Positions 41,661 through 56,600 of a DNA stretch of 64,000 nt are shown piece by piece. The position numbers and the translations under genes are program-made. The stretch lies in assembly GCA_032433765.1 (NCBI GenBank), contig JAVIAB010000051.1, forward strand, positions 76,379,212 to 76,443,211, given 5' to 3'. A model generated the notes under the pieces. It saw only the letters and a program-made list of their open reading frames with translations, was not told the origin of the DNA and did not search any database. The DNA is from Megaustenia siamemsis (taxonomy: Eukaryota > Mollusca > Gastropoda > Stylommatophora > Ariophantidae). The stretch's first letter is position 1. The number at the start of each line of letters is the position of its first letter.

Positions 41661-44600
41661 GTTACAGTTAGTCGTTAGTTAGTAATAAGTTAGTAGTGCC
41701 AGCAAAGTTATTTTATTTTTTATTATTAATAATTTAAATATTTGTGTTTACTTTTCATTAACATTTTTTTTTACTAAAGCCTAAAGACAGAGTCTGTATG
41801 TAAAGTCAGTGGTCTAAGTCTAATTTGTAATAACTTAATATTATAATATAAAGTATGTATAGTATTGTATATATTGTATATCACATGAATCTAAATATTT
41901 ATTAATTTATTTACCGAAGTGAAGTTTACACACACAGTACACTGACTGAGTACAGTGTGTGTTACTAGTTACTTAATTTAATATTATTTTAAAACAAATA
42001 AAGTGACTAAAGTCCTAAAGAAATATTAAATAAAGTGGATGCATTTAAAAACAAATGCCTCCGAAAACTATTCATATATATTGTATACATATAATACTAT
42101 ACTATTATTATACATTGGAATTAAAATGAATTTTCTAGACTATTACAATATTGAATATTACATAAATAAGAGAAGTGACAAAGTATCCAAAAATGTAATC
42201 AAGAGAAGGTGGTCATGTGTTGGCCATGTAATGAGAAGAGACAACAAGAGAACCTTAATTAAAGCAGGCTCTCAAATGGGAACCAGAGGCCCACCAGAGG
42301 GTAAAAGAAAAAAAAGCTGACCTAGAGAAGCATAACAAAAAACAAAACACTGAGGTGAGAGGCAACAACAGCAGGCATTGGCTCCCTTTGCAGAGATTGA
42401 ACAACTCACCCAGAATAGGGATTCTGGCGAGATACAATGCTGGTCCTGTGCAAGGTCTGATGCTGATAACAGATCATAGGAAACAAAAAGTTTAGAATTT
42501 CTGCACTATGTGGCATATTTGGCTCGAAAGGACAACAAACAATAGATAAAGATAGATATATTATTAACTATTACTAACTATATATAAAACAGCTTGCAGA
42601 AAAAACGACAGAACACAATCAAAACTTATACATAGCCTTCATTGACCAGGAAAAAGCATTCGACAGAGTAAACAGACAACAACTGTGATAAATACTAAGA
42701 ACATAAGGAGTAAGCCAATATCTAACCAACCTTATTAAAAGTCTCTACATCAACAGCAGCTGCAGGGTCAGAACAGCAGCAGGCTACACAGACCACTTCG
42801 AAGTTAGATCAGGTGTAATACAGGGGTGCGTACTATCCCCCCTACTGTTTATTACATACATGAACCATATATGCAAGCTAGCCAACCCATCAGAGACAGA
42901 GGAGATCAACAAGCTTTTATTTGCAGACGATCAGGCACTAATACATGAAACAATAGAAGACCTACAAGAACACTTAAACAAACTCAACATCTCAGGCACA
43001 AAATACAACATGAAAGTCAACATCAACAAAACAGAAGTCATGAATGTCGCCAAAAATAAATAGAACATCAGCATAACTATAGAAGGCAGACAACTAAAAC
43101 AAGCAGAGGAATTCAAATACCTAGGAAGTCTAATGACAAACGATAATTCTCAAACAGCAGAGATAGAAACAAGATGCAACAAAGCGTGTGAAATCATCGG
43201 ACAGTTATCACCACTATTGTCCAACCAGGAAATAACTCTGGATGCAAAACGAGCACTATACAATACAATCTTCATCCCAATGTTGTGGTACCAATGCCAG
43301 ACCTGGACCTTAGATGCAAGAACAATAAAAAAAATAACCTCTACAGAGTATGAAATGTGTTAGACGAATGACAGGAAACAGTCTGAGAGATAAGATCAGA
43401 AATTAAGAACTGAGAAAAAAGCTAGGAATAGCCCCCGTCATAGAATATATAAGGAAACAACAGATAAAATGGTTTGGCCACGTGACAAGGCAGAAAGAAC
43501 AAAACACAACACAACGAGCTTTCAACAAATGTTGTGAGAACACCAGACCCAAGGGTCGACCACGAAAAAGATGGGCTGATGGAATATTAGAAGCACTAGG
43601 AAATATAACAGCAACAGAGGCGAACAGAAGAACAAAAGACCACAAATTATATCTCCCCTCGACGCTGAAAGGCAGATGAGGAAGGAAAGAAGGAGAAGAA
43701 GAAGATTACTAACTATATTATATTGTTATTACTGTTAGTATTATTAGTCTATTACAAAACTTTGTAAACTAATTTTAATTTGCAGCAACTATATTTTGTT
43801 ACTTTAGTTTAATCTTAGTAAGTTTAGTTTAAGATTAGAAGTAAGTTTTTAGTCACTATCTATTGAAATTTAACTAATTAATGAAATATTTTAGTAAGCT
43901 AAGTTAATAAGCTAGAATATATCTATCTATTGTCCTTTCGAGCCCAAGACGGCACATAGGGCAGAACCACAATCTCAAAAACAGAAACCTTGCGTGCCAA
44001 AATGGCACATATTGCAGAGATCACTGCTTCAAAAATCTATGGCTCTGTTTCCATAACAATACTTTTTACAATGACAGCTTGTCAAGCCATCGATCAACCT
44101 CCTTAGTCGCCTCTTACGACATGCCTGGAAGGTCACAGTGTCACTATTCTTTACTTCCCTCATAACGAGACCCCGGTAACACACAGGAGTGAATATATAG
44201 AATATTAAATTATTAAGTATAATAAATTATCATTCATCATCATCATGTGCCATACCGGTTGGCATAGGTGATCATGTCCTTCCACAATTTTCTATCTACA
44301 GTGCATCATATCAGTTCTGTTGTTGACTGTTTTCCATGCTATGACACCAAGCTATCCAGTATTTTCTCTCTTTGTCGTCTGCGACATCTCTTTCCTTTTA
44401 TTTTTCCAGTTGTAACCAAGTATTCCAACTTTCCTCTTCTCATGATGTGCCCGAAAAATGTTGATTGTATCTTTCTGATGTTTTTTAGGAGCTCCCTTCT
44501 TGTGTTGGCCTCTTTGAGAATTATTATAAATAATTATAGTTGGGATTATATGATTATTATTCATCATCATCTTTGAGTGCCATCTCCGCATCGAAGTTAG

Positions 44601-47600
44601 ACTACCATGGAGTGCCATTCTGCACTGTCTCATGCTTTGATAGTGCAGATTGTCATCGGCTGACTTATCTATTTTTCAATTTTACTCGTCTGTGTTAATC
44701 TTGGTCTGCCTCTGCCTCCTATATCTTGTATTTTCCCTTCCAAGATTACTTTCAGTAGGCTGATGTGTCTTTTAACATGCACACTAATCTAATTTATAAA
44801 TCTAAATCTAATTTGTATTGTTAGATTTGTGTTTAATAGTTTTCTTTTTCTTTTTTAGTTGTTTTAAAACTTCATTTTTTGTTTTCTTTTCTTTCCAAAC
44901 CTTCCTATTCTTCTATAAATCCACGTTTCAAAGGCTTCAATTTTCTGTTGTTTTCATGTCTAATGTCTATATTTCTGCACTATAAAGGAATGTTGAGAAG
45001 ATATAACACTTTGCTAATCTTAGTTTTAGCCTGGTAATTATTATAGGTAGGTATAATATTCCAATAAATAATTAATAAGCATATTCAAAAGATTATTATA
45101 ATTTAATCATTAAATAATAAATAAAATATTACCCATAAGGGATGTTTAAAATTAGTTCTGTAAGTGTTATAATCTAAAAAGCAAGAGGAGCATTTGTGGC
45201 ACTAGGAAACATGGAAATAAAAAAAATTTAGGTTAAATACAAAAATAAAAATGTTCAGCTCCAATGTTAAGTCAGTTCTATAATATGGCTGTGGCATGGT
45301 AATGTACAACATAGAGAAAAAAACTACAATCATGAAGATACAGATCTTCATTAATGGATGCTTGCACAGAATAAACGGATGGAAATGGCAGGACAAAATG
45401 TCATCTGTTCACCTGACATTTGATTTCATTGCCTTTGCCGTGTTGGTATTGATTTTCATGTTGTATTATGTGCCTTTGTAGTTTAGTCTATGTAATTGTT
45501 TTTGTAGATCTTCTATTTTTCCTTGTATTTGTGCGTGATCATCTATGAATAGAAGCTCGTTTTCTCCTTTGTCTCTCATGGGTTGGCTAACTTGGCTACA
45601 TGTAAGTAATAAACAGTAAGGGTGGTAACCAATACCTTTAATTGAAGTTATCTCTTCATTGAATGTTATCCCTTCATTGAATGTTAGTAGGAAAAATACC
45701 TAAGTGGAAAATAATAATTTTCCCCATTCAATGTTCTCATTATTGTTTAATTAAAAAAAATTCTTTAAATCTGTATATTCCTTCATAGCGAAAGTCCAAT
45801 ATTTACTGAAATGTAGACAATTGTTTTGCACAGTTAATTTAATATAATTAGCGGTAGACTATTTGTTCTTTTGATACCATAGGAAAGTGCTGATCAGCTG
45901 ACTGATACATGTAGTGAACCACCTGCCAAAATCAGAAAGTCTTCAGAGGAAACCAACACAGATGTGAAAGAGAATAGCTTAACCAATATAGAAAAAATGA
46001 GAATAGAAGACAACAAATTAACAGCGAAACTGAAGCTGTTTAGCAACAAAACAAATGGGCTGGTTGTTAACATTGGTCCATCTTGGTTTGATGCCTTGGA
46101 GCCAGAATTTACAAAAGAGTATTTTTCAAAGGTTAGTATGAAGTATTATTGTCAGTTGGTTGATTGTTTGTTTATTTGTTCACTAATCCAAGTACTTTTA
46201 ACCTATGGCCTAAATAAGTGTAGTCACGATACACTGTAGATATAAAAGTCATTCATTGTAAGTGATGCTAACAATGGCTTCCTTCTTGCAAAGTTCCACT
46301 TTTGACATTGACATAGAATCCCCTACAGTGTTGAAACATATAGTTAGGAGCAAGTGGTGGGGTGTAATGTACACTCCTACAAGGCTTGATGACACGGTAT
46401 TAAAAGTACAACAAGGTATGAAGCATGTAGTTTGCATTAATAATATGGGTGTTGACTGTCTTATTGCTCCTAGCATCAAGTCTTTTTTTTTTAATGATTT
46501 ATCAGTCCAGCATTTCTCTGCAAAAAAGGGTATTCACAATCCATAGTAATATAGTTGAGATATTGACTGTCAGATACAAACATTTCCAAATTTTGTAAAT
46601 TATTTTTCATTGATAATAGAGATGTCCCTGGCAATTACCAAGGCTAAAACCGAGGCCCTCAAAGCCACAGCAGAATTAACCATTCAGTACAAAAATAATG
46701 TGCACGAGGAACTGGTATTGTTGACCGATGAACTGTCAGTCATTATAGCAGTGCAGTCACTCAGATATAGTGTGCTAAAAGAGCTGAGGACAACCCTAGT
46801 GCCATTCTGCTATATATTCCTAAGTAATGATCAAGCTGATACCACCACATTTCAACAAACAAAGTTGTGGACAATCTAGTCAAAGGAGGGAAACTAACCA
46901 CAAGGAGACCATCTGGTTAGCTATAAGAGGGCCAAATCTATCACCACAGGGCAATGCCATGCAAAGTGGAAACAAGATCACCTCGAACACAACATGGAAG
47001 ATGGATATTACCAACTGTCCAGGAGGAACAAGTTATCACACTCCACTGGCACTGGCAATAACAGAATGAGATATCACCAATACCCTGAACTAAAAATGAA
47101 TAGTGCCACCAATTTGTGCCACTGCTTCCTAGGAGATGTGATAGCAAAACACATTCTTCAAGATTGTCTCTGATACACAGGCTTGAGGAGAAAACATGGT
47201 ACTACTACTGTGGAAGAGAAATTTTATGATAGAGAAGAGAGGCCCTGAAACATATCTTGATCTTTATCCTTTCAATGCCGCTAGATGTCCAGAGGGCTTG
47301 TAGTGTTTTTCTATCCATCTCTACTCTTCATAAGATGTTTGATCTTACCTAATGAGTCTATACCTCCCAACTTTGCTTCTCTTATAAGCATTCTTTTTAG
47401 TGTCTATTTAGACTAGACTTCCTCTTTCCCTGTCTCTAGATTAGATCTTCCTCTTTCCTTGTATCCTGATGTTTCCCATAGAAGAGCCTGTTTTGAAATT
47501 CTTTTGTTGTCTTTTCTCAGCACATGTCCGACATCTGTCCATCTTCTCTTCCTAATTGTAGAAGAGATCATTGGATGCATGGACATTTCTCTTATCCCTA

Positions 47601-50600
47601 TATTAGTCTTGAATTCATTCCATTGTACACAGTGTACTTTCCTTAGGTATTTGCCTTCAAAGCTTTTAGTTTCTATCAATCTCTTCTGTTGTTTTCCAGC
47701 TTTCAGATGCATAGGTAAGGGTTGATAATACTTTTGAGTTGAAAATTCTAAGTTTAGTTTTCCTGCTCAGTATTTATGATTTATAAATCATATTTTGTCC
47801 AGGTTTTTAAAAATTTGCTGCTGCTTTTGCTTTCTTGCTTCTGATTTCTTTCTTTGTTTCACCTCCTTGATCTATATTACTTCCAAGATATACATAAAGG
47901 TCTACTCTTTCCAGTGTCTGATAATTTATATACATATAGGAGACATTGAAAGAGAAACTAGAATCTTAGTCTGAGTTGAGTCATAATCACAGAAGAAGAA
48001 AAATAATAGTGATGAACATACCTGTATTAATATCTACATTTCTTTCCTTACTTTATTTGTGATTATGTATCTAGCTACCTGTGAGCTTACACCCTTTGGC
48101 CCAACACCATGTAATATCTGCAGATATTACTGAGTTTCTTTGTAATTCTGTACAAGGTATTCCATTTATGAAGTCTTTGAGGAAGTAGAGTTGTTCTGAA
48201 ATGGTAAGCTTAGGACAACAGGTGGTGTTCTACTGTTTCATGCGGGTGTTCACAAAGCGGAGTCCATAAGTTAAGGGCTTAAAGTAACTCTTTCCGAACC
48301 TTTCACCATACTGTGCGCCATGCTGATTTCGGCCACGTACATTTCACCACACAGTGCACCACACTAAATTTGATTAGTGTGAACCGTTATCAAACCATAT
48401 TCTTTTTATATGTCTTGTATCGTCTTGGTATTGGTGATATCTAATACCTTGTTCAATTATCTAAAAATTCTGATATAACATAATATGTTATATGTTAGAT
48501 AAATATAAATATAGAGATTGATTCTTAAAACCATGAATAGTTTTGTCTTTGAAATCTCTTTCGTTGCATCGATAAAAGCTTCCATACAGAAAGAGTTAAA
48601 ATAAAAACACGCGTTGGGGATAGTCTGTAGATGTTTCGGTTCAATAGGCCTTCAGCAGGAACAACAAACACTGACACAGATATGTAAGTAAATAAAATTA
48701 GCCCTACGTAGTTAACTAATAATGAAGTTATCTAAAACACAACAATCTCGAACTAGAATGAGAAATAAAAGCCTTCCCTTTGAAATGCTCTGAAGCCAAG
48801 AAGAAAATGAACGCTGGCTAATCCATGCAGGACATTCGGTGTAGTTGACCATCTAATGGGAGGGCCAAAACATAGGTGGAAAGGTTCTAAAAATATGTGG
48901 GGGAATATTGTATAAGTTATCTCAACTATGGGAGCCGTGATAGCTCAGTGGTTAGTGAACTGGACTACAAAGGACAAAAGGTAGGGTTCGATCCCAACCG
49001 ATGGCTTCCGGTACACCCAGCCTTTAATGGGTACCGGATTTTTTCCGGGGAAGTAAAGCGGCACGGGCGTAATACCGACCACATTCCCCCAAAAAATCAT
49101 GTGGTGAAGGTCTGTAAAATTTATGGTCACTAACACCATATTCCCTATATGCCACTTGGCGTGACGGGGGCTCTTTACTTTTTTTTTTTATCTCAACTAT
49201 AACAGCACCGGCAATGTCTGTATGCACGGTCTCACAACTTACGACTGACTCAGCATGTCAGTAAAGGATAAGCATCTTATGCTCAGAGAAAAAACATGAT
49301 TGTTACTGGAAAGTTAAGTGGCTGTAAATATGTTATGTTGTGGTTTGCAGCATAACTGTGATAATTTTACCCTTTAGCCCAACATATCCCACTTCAGCAC
49401 AGCTTTTTGAATACTGGGTTACCTTCTTTTTTGATTGGCCAGACAGATTACTCTCTTTCCTGGAGCACCACTAGGAGATGTAGTAGGATCTTGATCATCT
49501 ATGTTGTTCACTGCTTCTTACCCATGTAGTCAGCTGTGAGTCACTCACTGTTTTCAGTTCAGTTGTTGGTGAGCATCTTGGCCCCACCCCACCCAATATA
49601 GGTGTTACCTTATCTAACTATAAGTACATTTGTGATGTAGATTTATATTTAACTTAAAGAAATGTTGATCTGTGCTTTTATTACATTGTCTCAATGAATT
49701 AATTTCTCCTTTAAGTTGAGTCAGTTTATAGCTGCAGAGAGGAAAGCTGCCACAATTTATCCACCACCAGAACAGGTCTTTACCTGGACAACAGCTTGTG
49801 CCATAAGATCAGTAAGTTTAGTCTTGCCATTATAGCTATGATCATGTATTGATAATGTTCACCATAGATTTTAATATTTTCTCCAGAATACAGAGGCAAC
49901 TACAAATTTAATTTTGGTCTTCCTAAATTTTTAACAATGCTATTTTTATTTTACTTTTTAGTCTTTCTACCACTCATGAATATGAATGAAAAAGTTCTCG
50001 TCATGCATTGTAGCATATGTGGTGCTAGAGTTTATATTTTTCATTTCCATGAACACAAATGTATTCACATTCGCTACTGTAAGTGCCATGCAGGGCAATT
50101 TTCCAGAAACAAAGAGCACAACCTAACAAAGAGAGTTGTGATTGAAAAAGGAAGGCAAATCCAGTCCCCTAAATTGTGTGATGAAGTAAGATATGTGTGC
50201 TGGGCTAAAAAGTAGAAACAATGCAGTACATGTAAGTGAGACAACCCATCTGAAACAGATGAGATTAACATGTTTCTATTAGTACGCAATCAAGTGATTT
50301 AAAATAAAATAGAAAAACCTGCAAGAACACTTAAACAGGCATAACACAGGTACCCAATAAACATAAAAATAAACATACAGGACAGAGGTCATGAATATCA
50401 CAAAAGAGAAACAGAATATGAACATAATGATAGACTACAGACAATTAAAACAACTGGACGAATTTGATGACCTAGGAAGTGTTGTGACTTGTAATTCAAG
50501 TGAAGCAGAAATAGCGTCAATATACAACATAGATTTTAAAACCAATGGATAGCTATCACTACTGTCCAATAAAGAAATAACCTAGAAGCAAAACGGGCAC

Positions 50601-53600
50601 TCTACAACACAATCTTCATCACAACCTTGTGCCATATACCAATGCTAGACCTGGATTTCTAAACTTTAGCAAGAATAAAAATAACAACTACCGAAACAAA
50701 ATGTGTTAAGAACATGACTGGAAACAGCCTGAGAGATAAGACAAAAAATGAACTAATAAAAATGTTAGGAACCTATTGAATATATAATAAAAACAACAAA
50801 TAAATAGTGGTCACACTTAAGATAGAAAGATCTCAATATGACACTTCAAGCCATCATTGAACTTTATGAGACAACTAGACCCAAGGCTGACCATGAAAAA
50901 GATGGTTTGATAGAACATTTGAAACACAATCCGGATGAAACACAGTTCACGGTGTGCACAGAGTACTAAATTCAGTAGCGCCGGCTGGACTTGGAATATG
51001 AGGAAACTGCAACAAGTAACACTTTTCAGACTATGCCTCAATGCTTCTTGCCGCCTATCTGCCATATTGACCTATATTCCAATGATGATGTATATTGCAA
51101 TCAATACAGTGCACACTGTAGAGGATTTCAGATCACACGCACTAATCCGTTTCAACTCTGAAGATCTCAACAGTGGAACGTCCTTTCTATACACTTATCT
51201 GCATTGGAAAAATATTTCTTCTTTCTTTACAGTTTATACTTTTCATTCATCTATATTTAAAAAAAAAATTGCAATGACCTGATTTCTTCTGATAGGTAAA
51301 AGTTGTCATTATTGGACAGGACCCATATCATGGACCAAATCAAGCTCATGGTCAGTATTCTGTTTATATTCATAGTAATTTTGATTGTTCTTATCCCATG
51401 TCTTAAAACAATTTAAAGGTGATCATAAATACTTTTTTTTATGAACCTAAATCCAATTGTATGTGAAGGTGTGTACAAAGCTCTTTGCATTGATATTTTA
51501 GTTGTTTACTAATTAACTTATTCCAGAAATCTAATTTGTATATGATTCTTCTTTCTTTATGTAAGTTGCAGATAGAAATTGTTGCTCAAATTTTAATGTT
51601 TGTGGTGAAAAATGGAATATTTCACGCCAGAAAATATCAAATTGTCAATATTTTTTATTGTTCCTACTCAGAAACATTAATCTACATAAATATCACTAAC
51701 ACTAAAATCAATTAACCCCTTAACTCTGAAATACAGTAATCCTTCAGTTATCGCGGTTAATAGGGACCAGAACTGGCCGCGATAAGTGAAAAACTGCAAA
51801 GTAGTGTCACTCTCTCATTTTTAACATACCCACATTTTTTGTGTATGTATAATATCAATAAGTGTATATGAAACCATATAAATATAAGTGCATATGTTAT
51901 CATTAGAACATTAAAGAATAGTTTCAAACATGTAAATAAAATATTAATAGTATAAATAACATACATAAAATAATGTTTTTTTTTAATAATAATTCCTCAA
52001 TTTTGAATTTTTGAACAATCCGCGATGTACTGAGGCCGCGATAAATGAACCGCAAAGTAGCGAGGAATGACTGTACTCTAATTTACTGATTTGGAGAGAG
52101 TTGTTTTACTTAAAATTAGGAATTACCTAAACTAATGCAAACTTCTGTATAGATTGCTCTTTCTAGAGAAACATAAATCAAATTAAAGAGACAATTTGAA
52201 CATACAATCAGGCATCTTGATTGATATATGAACATAATACTTTTAAATCAACATGATCATTGTCACAGAGTTAAGCAGTGCACAAAACATAAATTTTATG
52301 GATGATGTGATTTAGATTACTTAGGGCATATTCACCATAAATGCTGCAAAATCTCATAATAATACAGAAAACTAAGATAATGGACACCAATAAAGCAAAA
52401 GATCAAAATCATTATCAACAACGAAGAACTTAAATTGTAACAAACTATGAATACCTGAGATCTGTAATAGCTAACACTGGAGACTGCTAGGACTAAAAAT
52501 GACTAGCAATAACAATACACAAATTAAATGCCTCGAAAAACATATAGTACAATACCATAAGACAATAACATTAAATCTACTGGGGCATGTATTTTTGTGA
52601 TAGCAACATATGGTTGTGAATCATGGACAATTGTGCAATTAACAATGAAGAAAATTGGTTCATTTGAAACAAAATGCTGTAGTAAAATCCTTAGGATACC
52701 TTGGATAATGGAAAAGAGTAATGAAGACATTAAGAGGGTCAAACATTGAAAAGATATGGCATATACACATCTTGAAAGTGGAAATTAAATGCAATGGCCA
52801 TATTAAAAGACACAGTGAGCTGGAAAGCATAGCTCAGGAAGATTAGATAGAGGTATACCAAGAAGAAAGTAGTTTCAATGCACCAAAGAGACACTGACCT
52901 TGAAGAAGATCTAGCTAGAGGCGGAGGTGTTTTTTTTATGGTCTGTGATGGGTGAATATTGACACTGTGACCTTCCAGGCATGTCATAAGAAGCGACTAA
53001 GGAGGTTGATCGATGGCTTGACAAGCTGTCATTGTAAAAAGTATTGTTATGGAAACAGAGCCATAAGTTTTGGAAGCAGTGATCTCTGCAGTATGTTCCA
53101 TTTTGGCACGCAAGGTTTCTGTTTTTTGAGATTGTGGTTCTGCCCTATGTGCCGTCTTCGGCTCAAAAGGACGATAGATAGATAGATGGGTGAGGCATTC
53201 TGCTGCCCGATTATGATGACAATTTATCATCTGTAAAATGACAATCAGTATAACAAAAGTGTAAAGTAATGTCCTGTAACATATATGAGATAATATATAT
53301 AGGGGAATGAAAATAATATTTAACAATACCAGACCACAGCATTTGGAAATGGGATGGACCTGTGTTCTTCTTTACTGTTGTTACTTTTCTCTAATTCAGT
53401 CAACTAGGTGCACATTCCTTTTTCAGCTGGGTTTATTGAAAAGTATCAAACTATGTTCAAACCCATATTCACTGTCACTATGCCAGCATGTTACCGCAAT
53501 GTTACTGACATTCTAATATAACCAAATGTTACAGAATATGTTAGTATTGCTTTATGAAAAACAGTAATACTTTTTTTATTTGGCTAATTTTGCGTATAAT

Positions 53601-56600
53601 TACCTTACTCAAACTCATAACATACCTTCACATGTTTTTAAAGCCAACCTGTACATTAGACCAAAATTCTTGCAAAGTCAGACAAAATCCTTACAAAGTC
53701 AGACAAAATCCTTAAAAACCAGACAAAAACCTTACAAAACCAGACAAAATCCTTATAAAAAATATAATTTTTTACGTTTTAAAATTGTAATACTTTTGCC
53801 ATTGTTTACCAGTATCATGTAGTCATCATGTGTTTATTAATATTTATTAGTCATTTCAAAAATACACTTTTCTATCTATCTATCTATTGACCTTTTGAGC
53901 CATAGCCGGCCCATAGGGCATAGACCCAGATACTCTTCCTCTTGTATTTCAAAAATACACTTTTAGAAAGGTCTAATTTAATAAATACTCAAGGAGTACT
54001 TTCCAGCATGTCAAACACATATTTATATAACTGCATATAAGTTATCGTTGCTAAATTTGAAAAGAGCGTTTTTTTTTGTTTTTTTTTAAAAATAGAAAAA
54101 CACAGAAAACCACATAAATCCTTACAAACACTTAGTCCATTTAAAAAAAAAAAAAAAGAAAATTCATACAAATTGAAGAAAACCTTTTAAAGGTTTGTAA
54201 TAATTCCTTTTTAATGTGCAGTCTTGAATATTTACTAAATTTATGTGTGATTACCAAAGAATGGCTTCTACACTGAAGAGAAAGTTAGTTACAGGGTCAA
54301 TTGTTTTAATTGACAAAACCATCATGTGAGGAATACTGAATGGATAAAGAAATTGTAGAAAATTAAATACTTTTAAAAATAAATGTCTATATATGATCTC
54401 AAACATAAGCTAGAAAGAATATATTTCAGACAAGTGGATAAGAGACAAAATGAAACAAGTATACGTGTCTAGCTTTATAATAAGACTTTGGAAATACATT
54501 ACTTATGTGCTGAGAATGAATGAATGAAGAAAGATTTCCCCATCTGGCAGACAAAATGAAACAACTATACGTGTCTAGCTTTATAATAAGACTTTGGAAA
54601 TACATTACTTATGTGTTGAGAATGAATGAATGAAGAAAGATTTCCCCATCTGGCAGACAAAATGAAACAACTATACGTGTCTAGCTTTATAATAAGACTT
54701 TGGAAATACATTACTTATGTGCTGAGAATGAATGAATGAAGAAAGATTTCCCCATCTGGCAGACAAAATGAAACAACTATACGTGTCTAGCTTTATAATA
54801 AGACTTTGGAAATACATTACTTATGTGTTGAGAATGAATGAATGAAGAAAGATTTCCCCATCTGGCATTCATGTGGAAACCATCAGGTAGAAGAAAACAT
54901 GGCAGACCAAGAGGATAGCTATGCAGAACAATTACTAGGGAAGGCTCAACTATGGGACTAAGAAACAACAACTTCCTACAAGAACTAGCAGCAAATCATC
55001 AATTGTGGGGAACTATATCTACTGCCTTATGTGCCGTCTTCAGCCTAGAGGTAAATGAATGAATGAAAGAAATTTTGGATGATAGAAGAATATATGAAAA
55101 AACAAGACCAAAGAATGGTCAGGTTTTGACTTTGTCAGCTCAACACACGCAGCTGCAAACAGAGAGAAATGGAGGAAGTTAATTTTAGCATTCAGTGTTG
55201 CCCCAATCAATCTGAGGGTTATGGGATCTGAGCTGAAGGAGGAAAGTAACATGTTCATTAAAAAAAATGTATTGAGACACCAAGATATGCTTAATTAAGG
55301 AGAGAGTTTGTTGTGTTCAACATACAATGGATTACACATAATACTGTTGAAATCTAGTATACAATTGGCATGTAAACATTATGAATTAAAATATGTACAA
55401 CAGCTGACATTTGTATTTTTGTATTTTATTATAGGTCTCTGCTTTAGTGTACTGCCAGGTGTAAAACCCCCACCAAGGTAATTTAGTGTCTGAAAGACAT
55501 TCAAGTTGTTGGAATGAAATTGTATAAACTACCAAAAGTCCTGAGACAGAACTGTTAAATAGTGCTTAATATATCTTTTCAGAGTATTATGTTTGTCTGC
55601 ATATCTAATTCTTTCTATTTAAATTTCTTTCTGCAATTTGACCAACTTAATGAAAAATTGATCTAATTACAACAGAGGTGAGATGCAGAATGGCTCAGGC
55701 AAAAGCAGATTTCCAAAAAATGAGGAAAATACTGTGCAATCCATTTTTGACAATAGAAAGAAGAAAAAGATCTTAAATGTTATGTAGAGCCAGTATTAAC
55801 ATATGGATGTAAATCATGGACAATAGGACAACAGACAAGAAAATCACTGAAGTCTGTAGAAATATGGTTTTACGGAAGAATGTTGAGAATACCATGGACA
55901 GCTAAGAAGAGTGACGAAAATGTTCTGAAAGAGGCCAAAGCAAAAAGAGAGCTAATTTCCAATATTAGGAAGAAACAATCATCATTTTTTGGTCATGTAA
56001 CGAGAAGAGAACAACTGGAAAAATCGAGGGACGAAGAGATAGAAGGAAGCAAAGAGAAAAGATATCAGACAGCTTAAGAGAATGGCTTGGCAGAAAGTCA
56101 ACAACAGAGATGATAAATAACTGTTGAGATCGAAAGTTGTGGAGAGACATGATCATCTACTCCTACATGCACAGTACATGGTGATGATGATGAATTAAAA
56201 ATGGTATTTTTGGTCTTCAATCAGTGAAACAAATTCAAATATGTCAGAAATGTAACAACCACATGGGGACTTCTGTACCTGCTGCTTTTCAGAACTGCTG
56301 CTTTGCTTTGCTGTGTGTGTGTCAATGAATTATCACAGAGAAATTTAAAGTGAAGTATATTAATGCCACCAAGTAAAACATTCACAAGCAAATTTGCACT
56401 AATGACATCACTACAAAGGTTCTAATGAGAATTCAGTGCTCTTTAGGCAATGTTCTAAGAATACTTCAGACAGCTGTACCGAAAATAGCTTTGTGCAGCT
56501 TCAGATATTTTACTTGTCCCTCTTTGCTGGACTCCCAATGGCAAGAGAACAAGAGGAGGACCAAAAGAGAAAAAGGTGCATAATAATTGATAGTGAACTA

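Noticed and set aside
41929..41963. Stem-loop or regulatory palindrome in UNG intron 1
   Set aside because: A 10-11-bp inverted repeat in CA/TG-rich sequence is expected by chance in a window of this size.
48930..49005. tRNA gene
   Set aside because: The A and B boxes are present, but the acceptor stem does not pair and the sequence continues into a repeated SINE body with target duplications.
49937..50215. Zinc-finger-like small gene
   Set aside because: The His/Cys spacing fits no known finger, there are no splice sites and it lies in an intron next to LINE debris.
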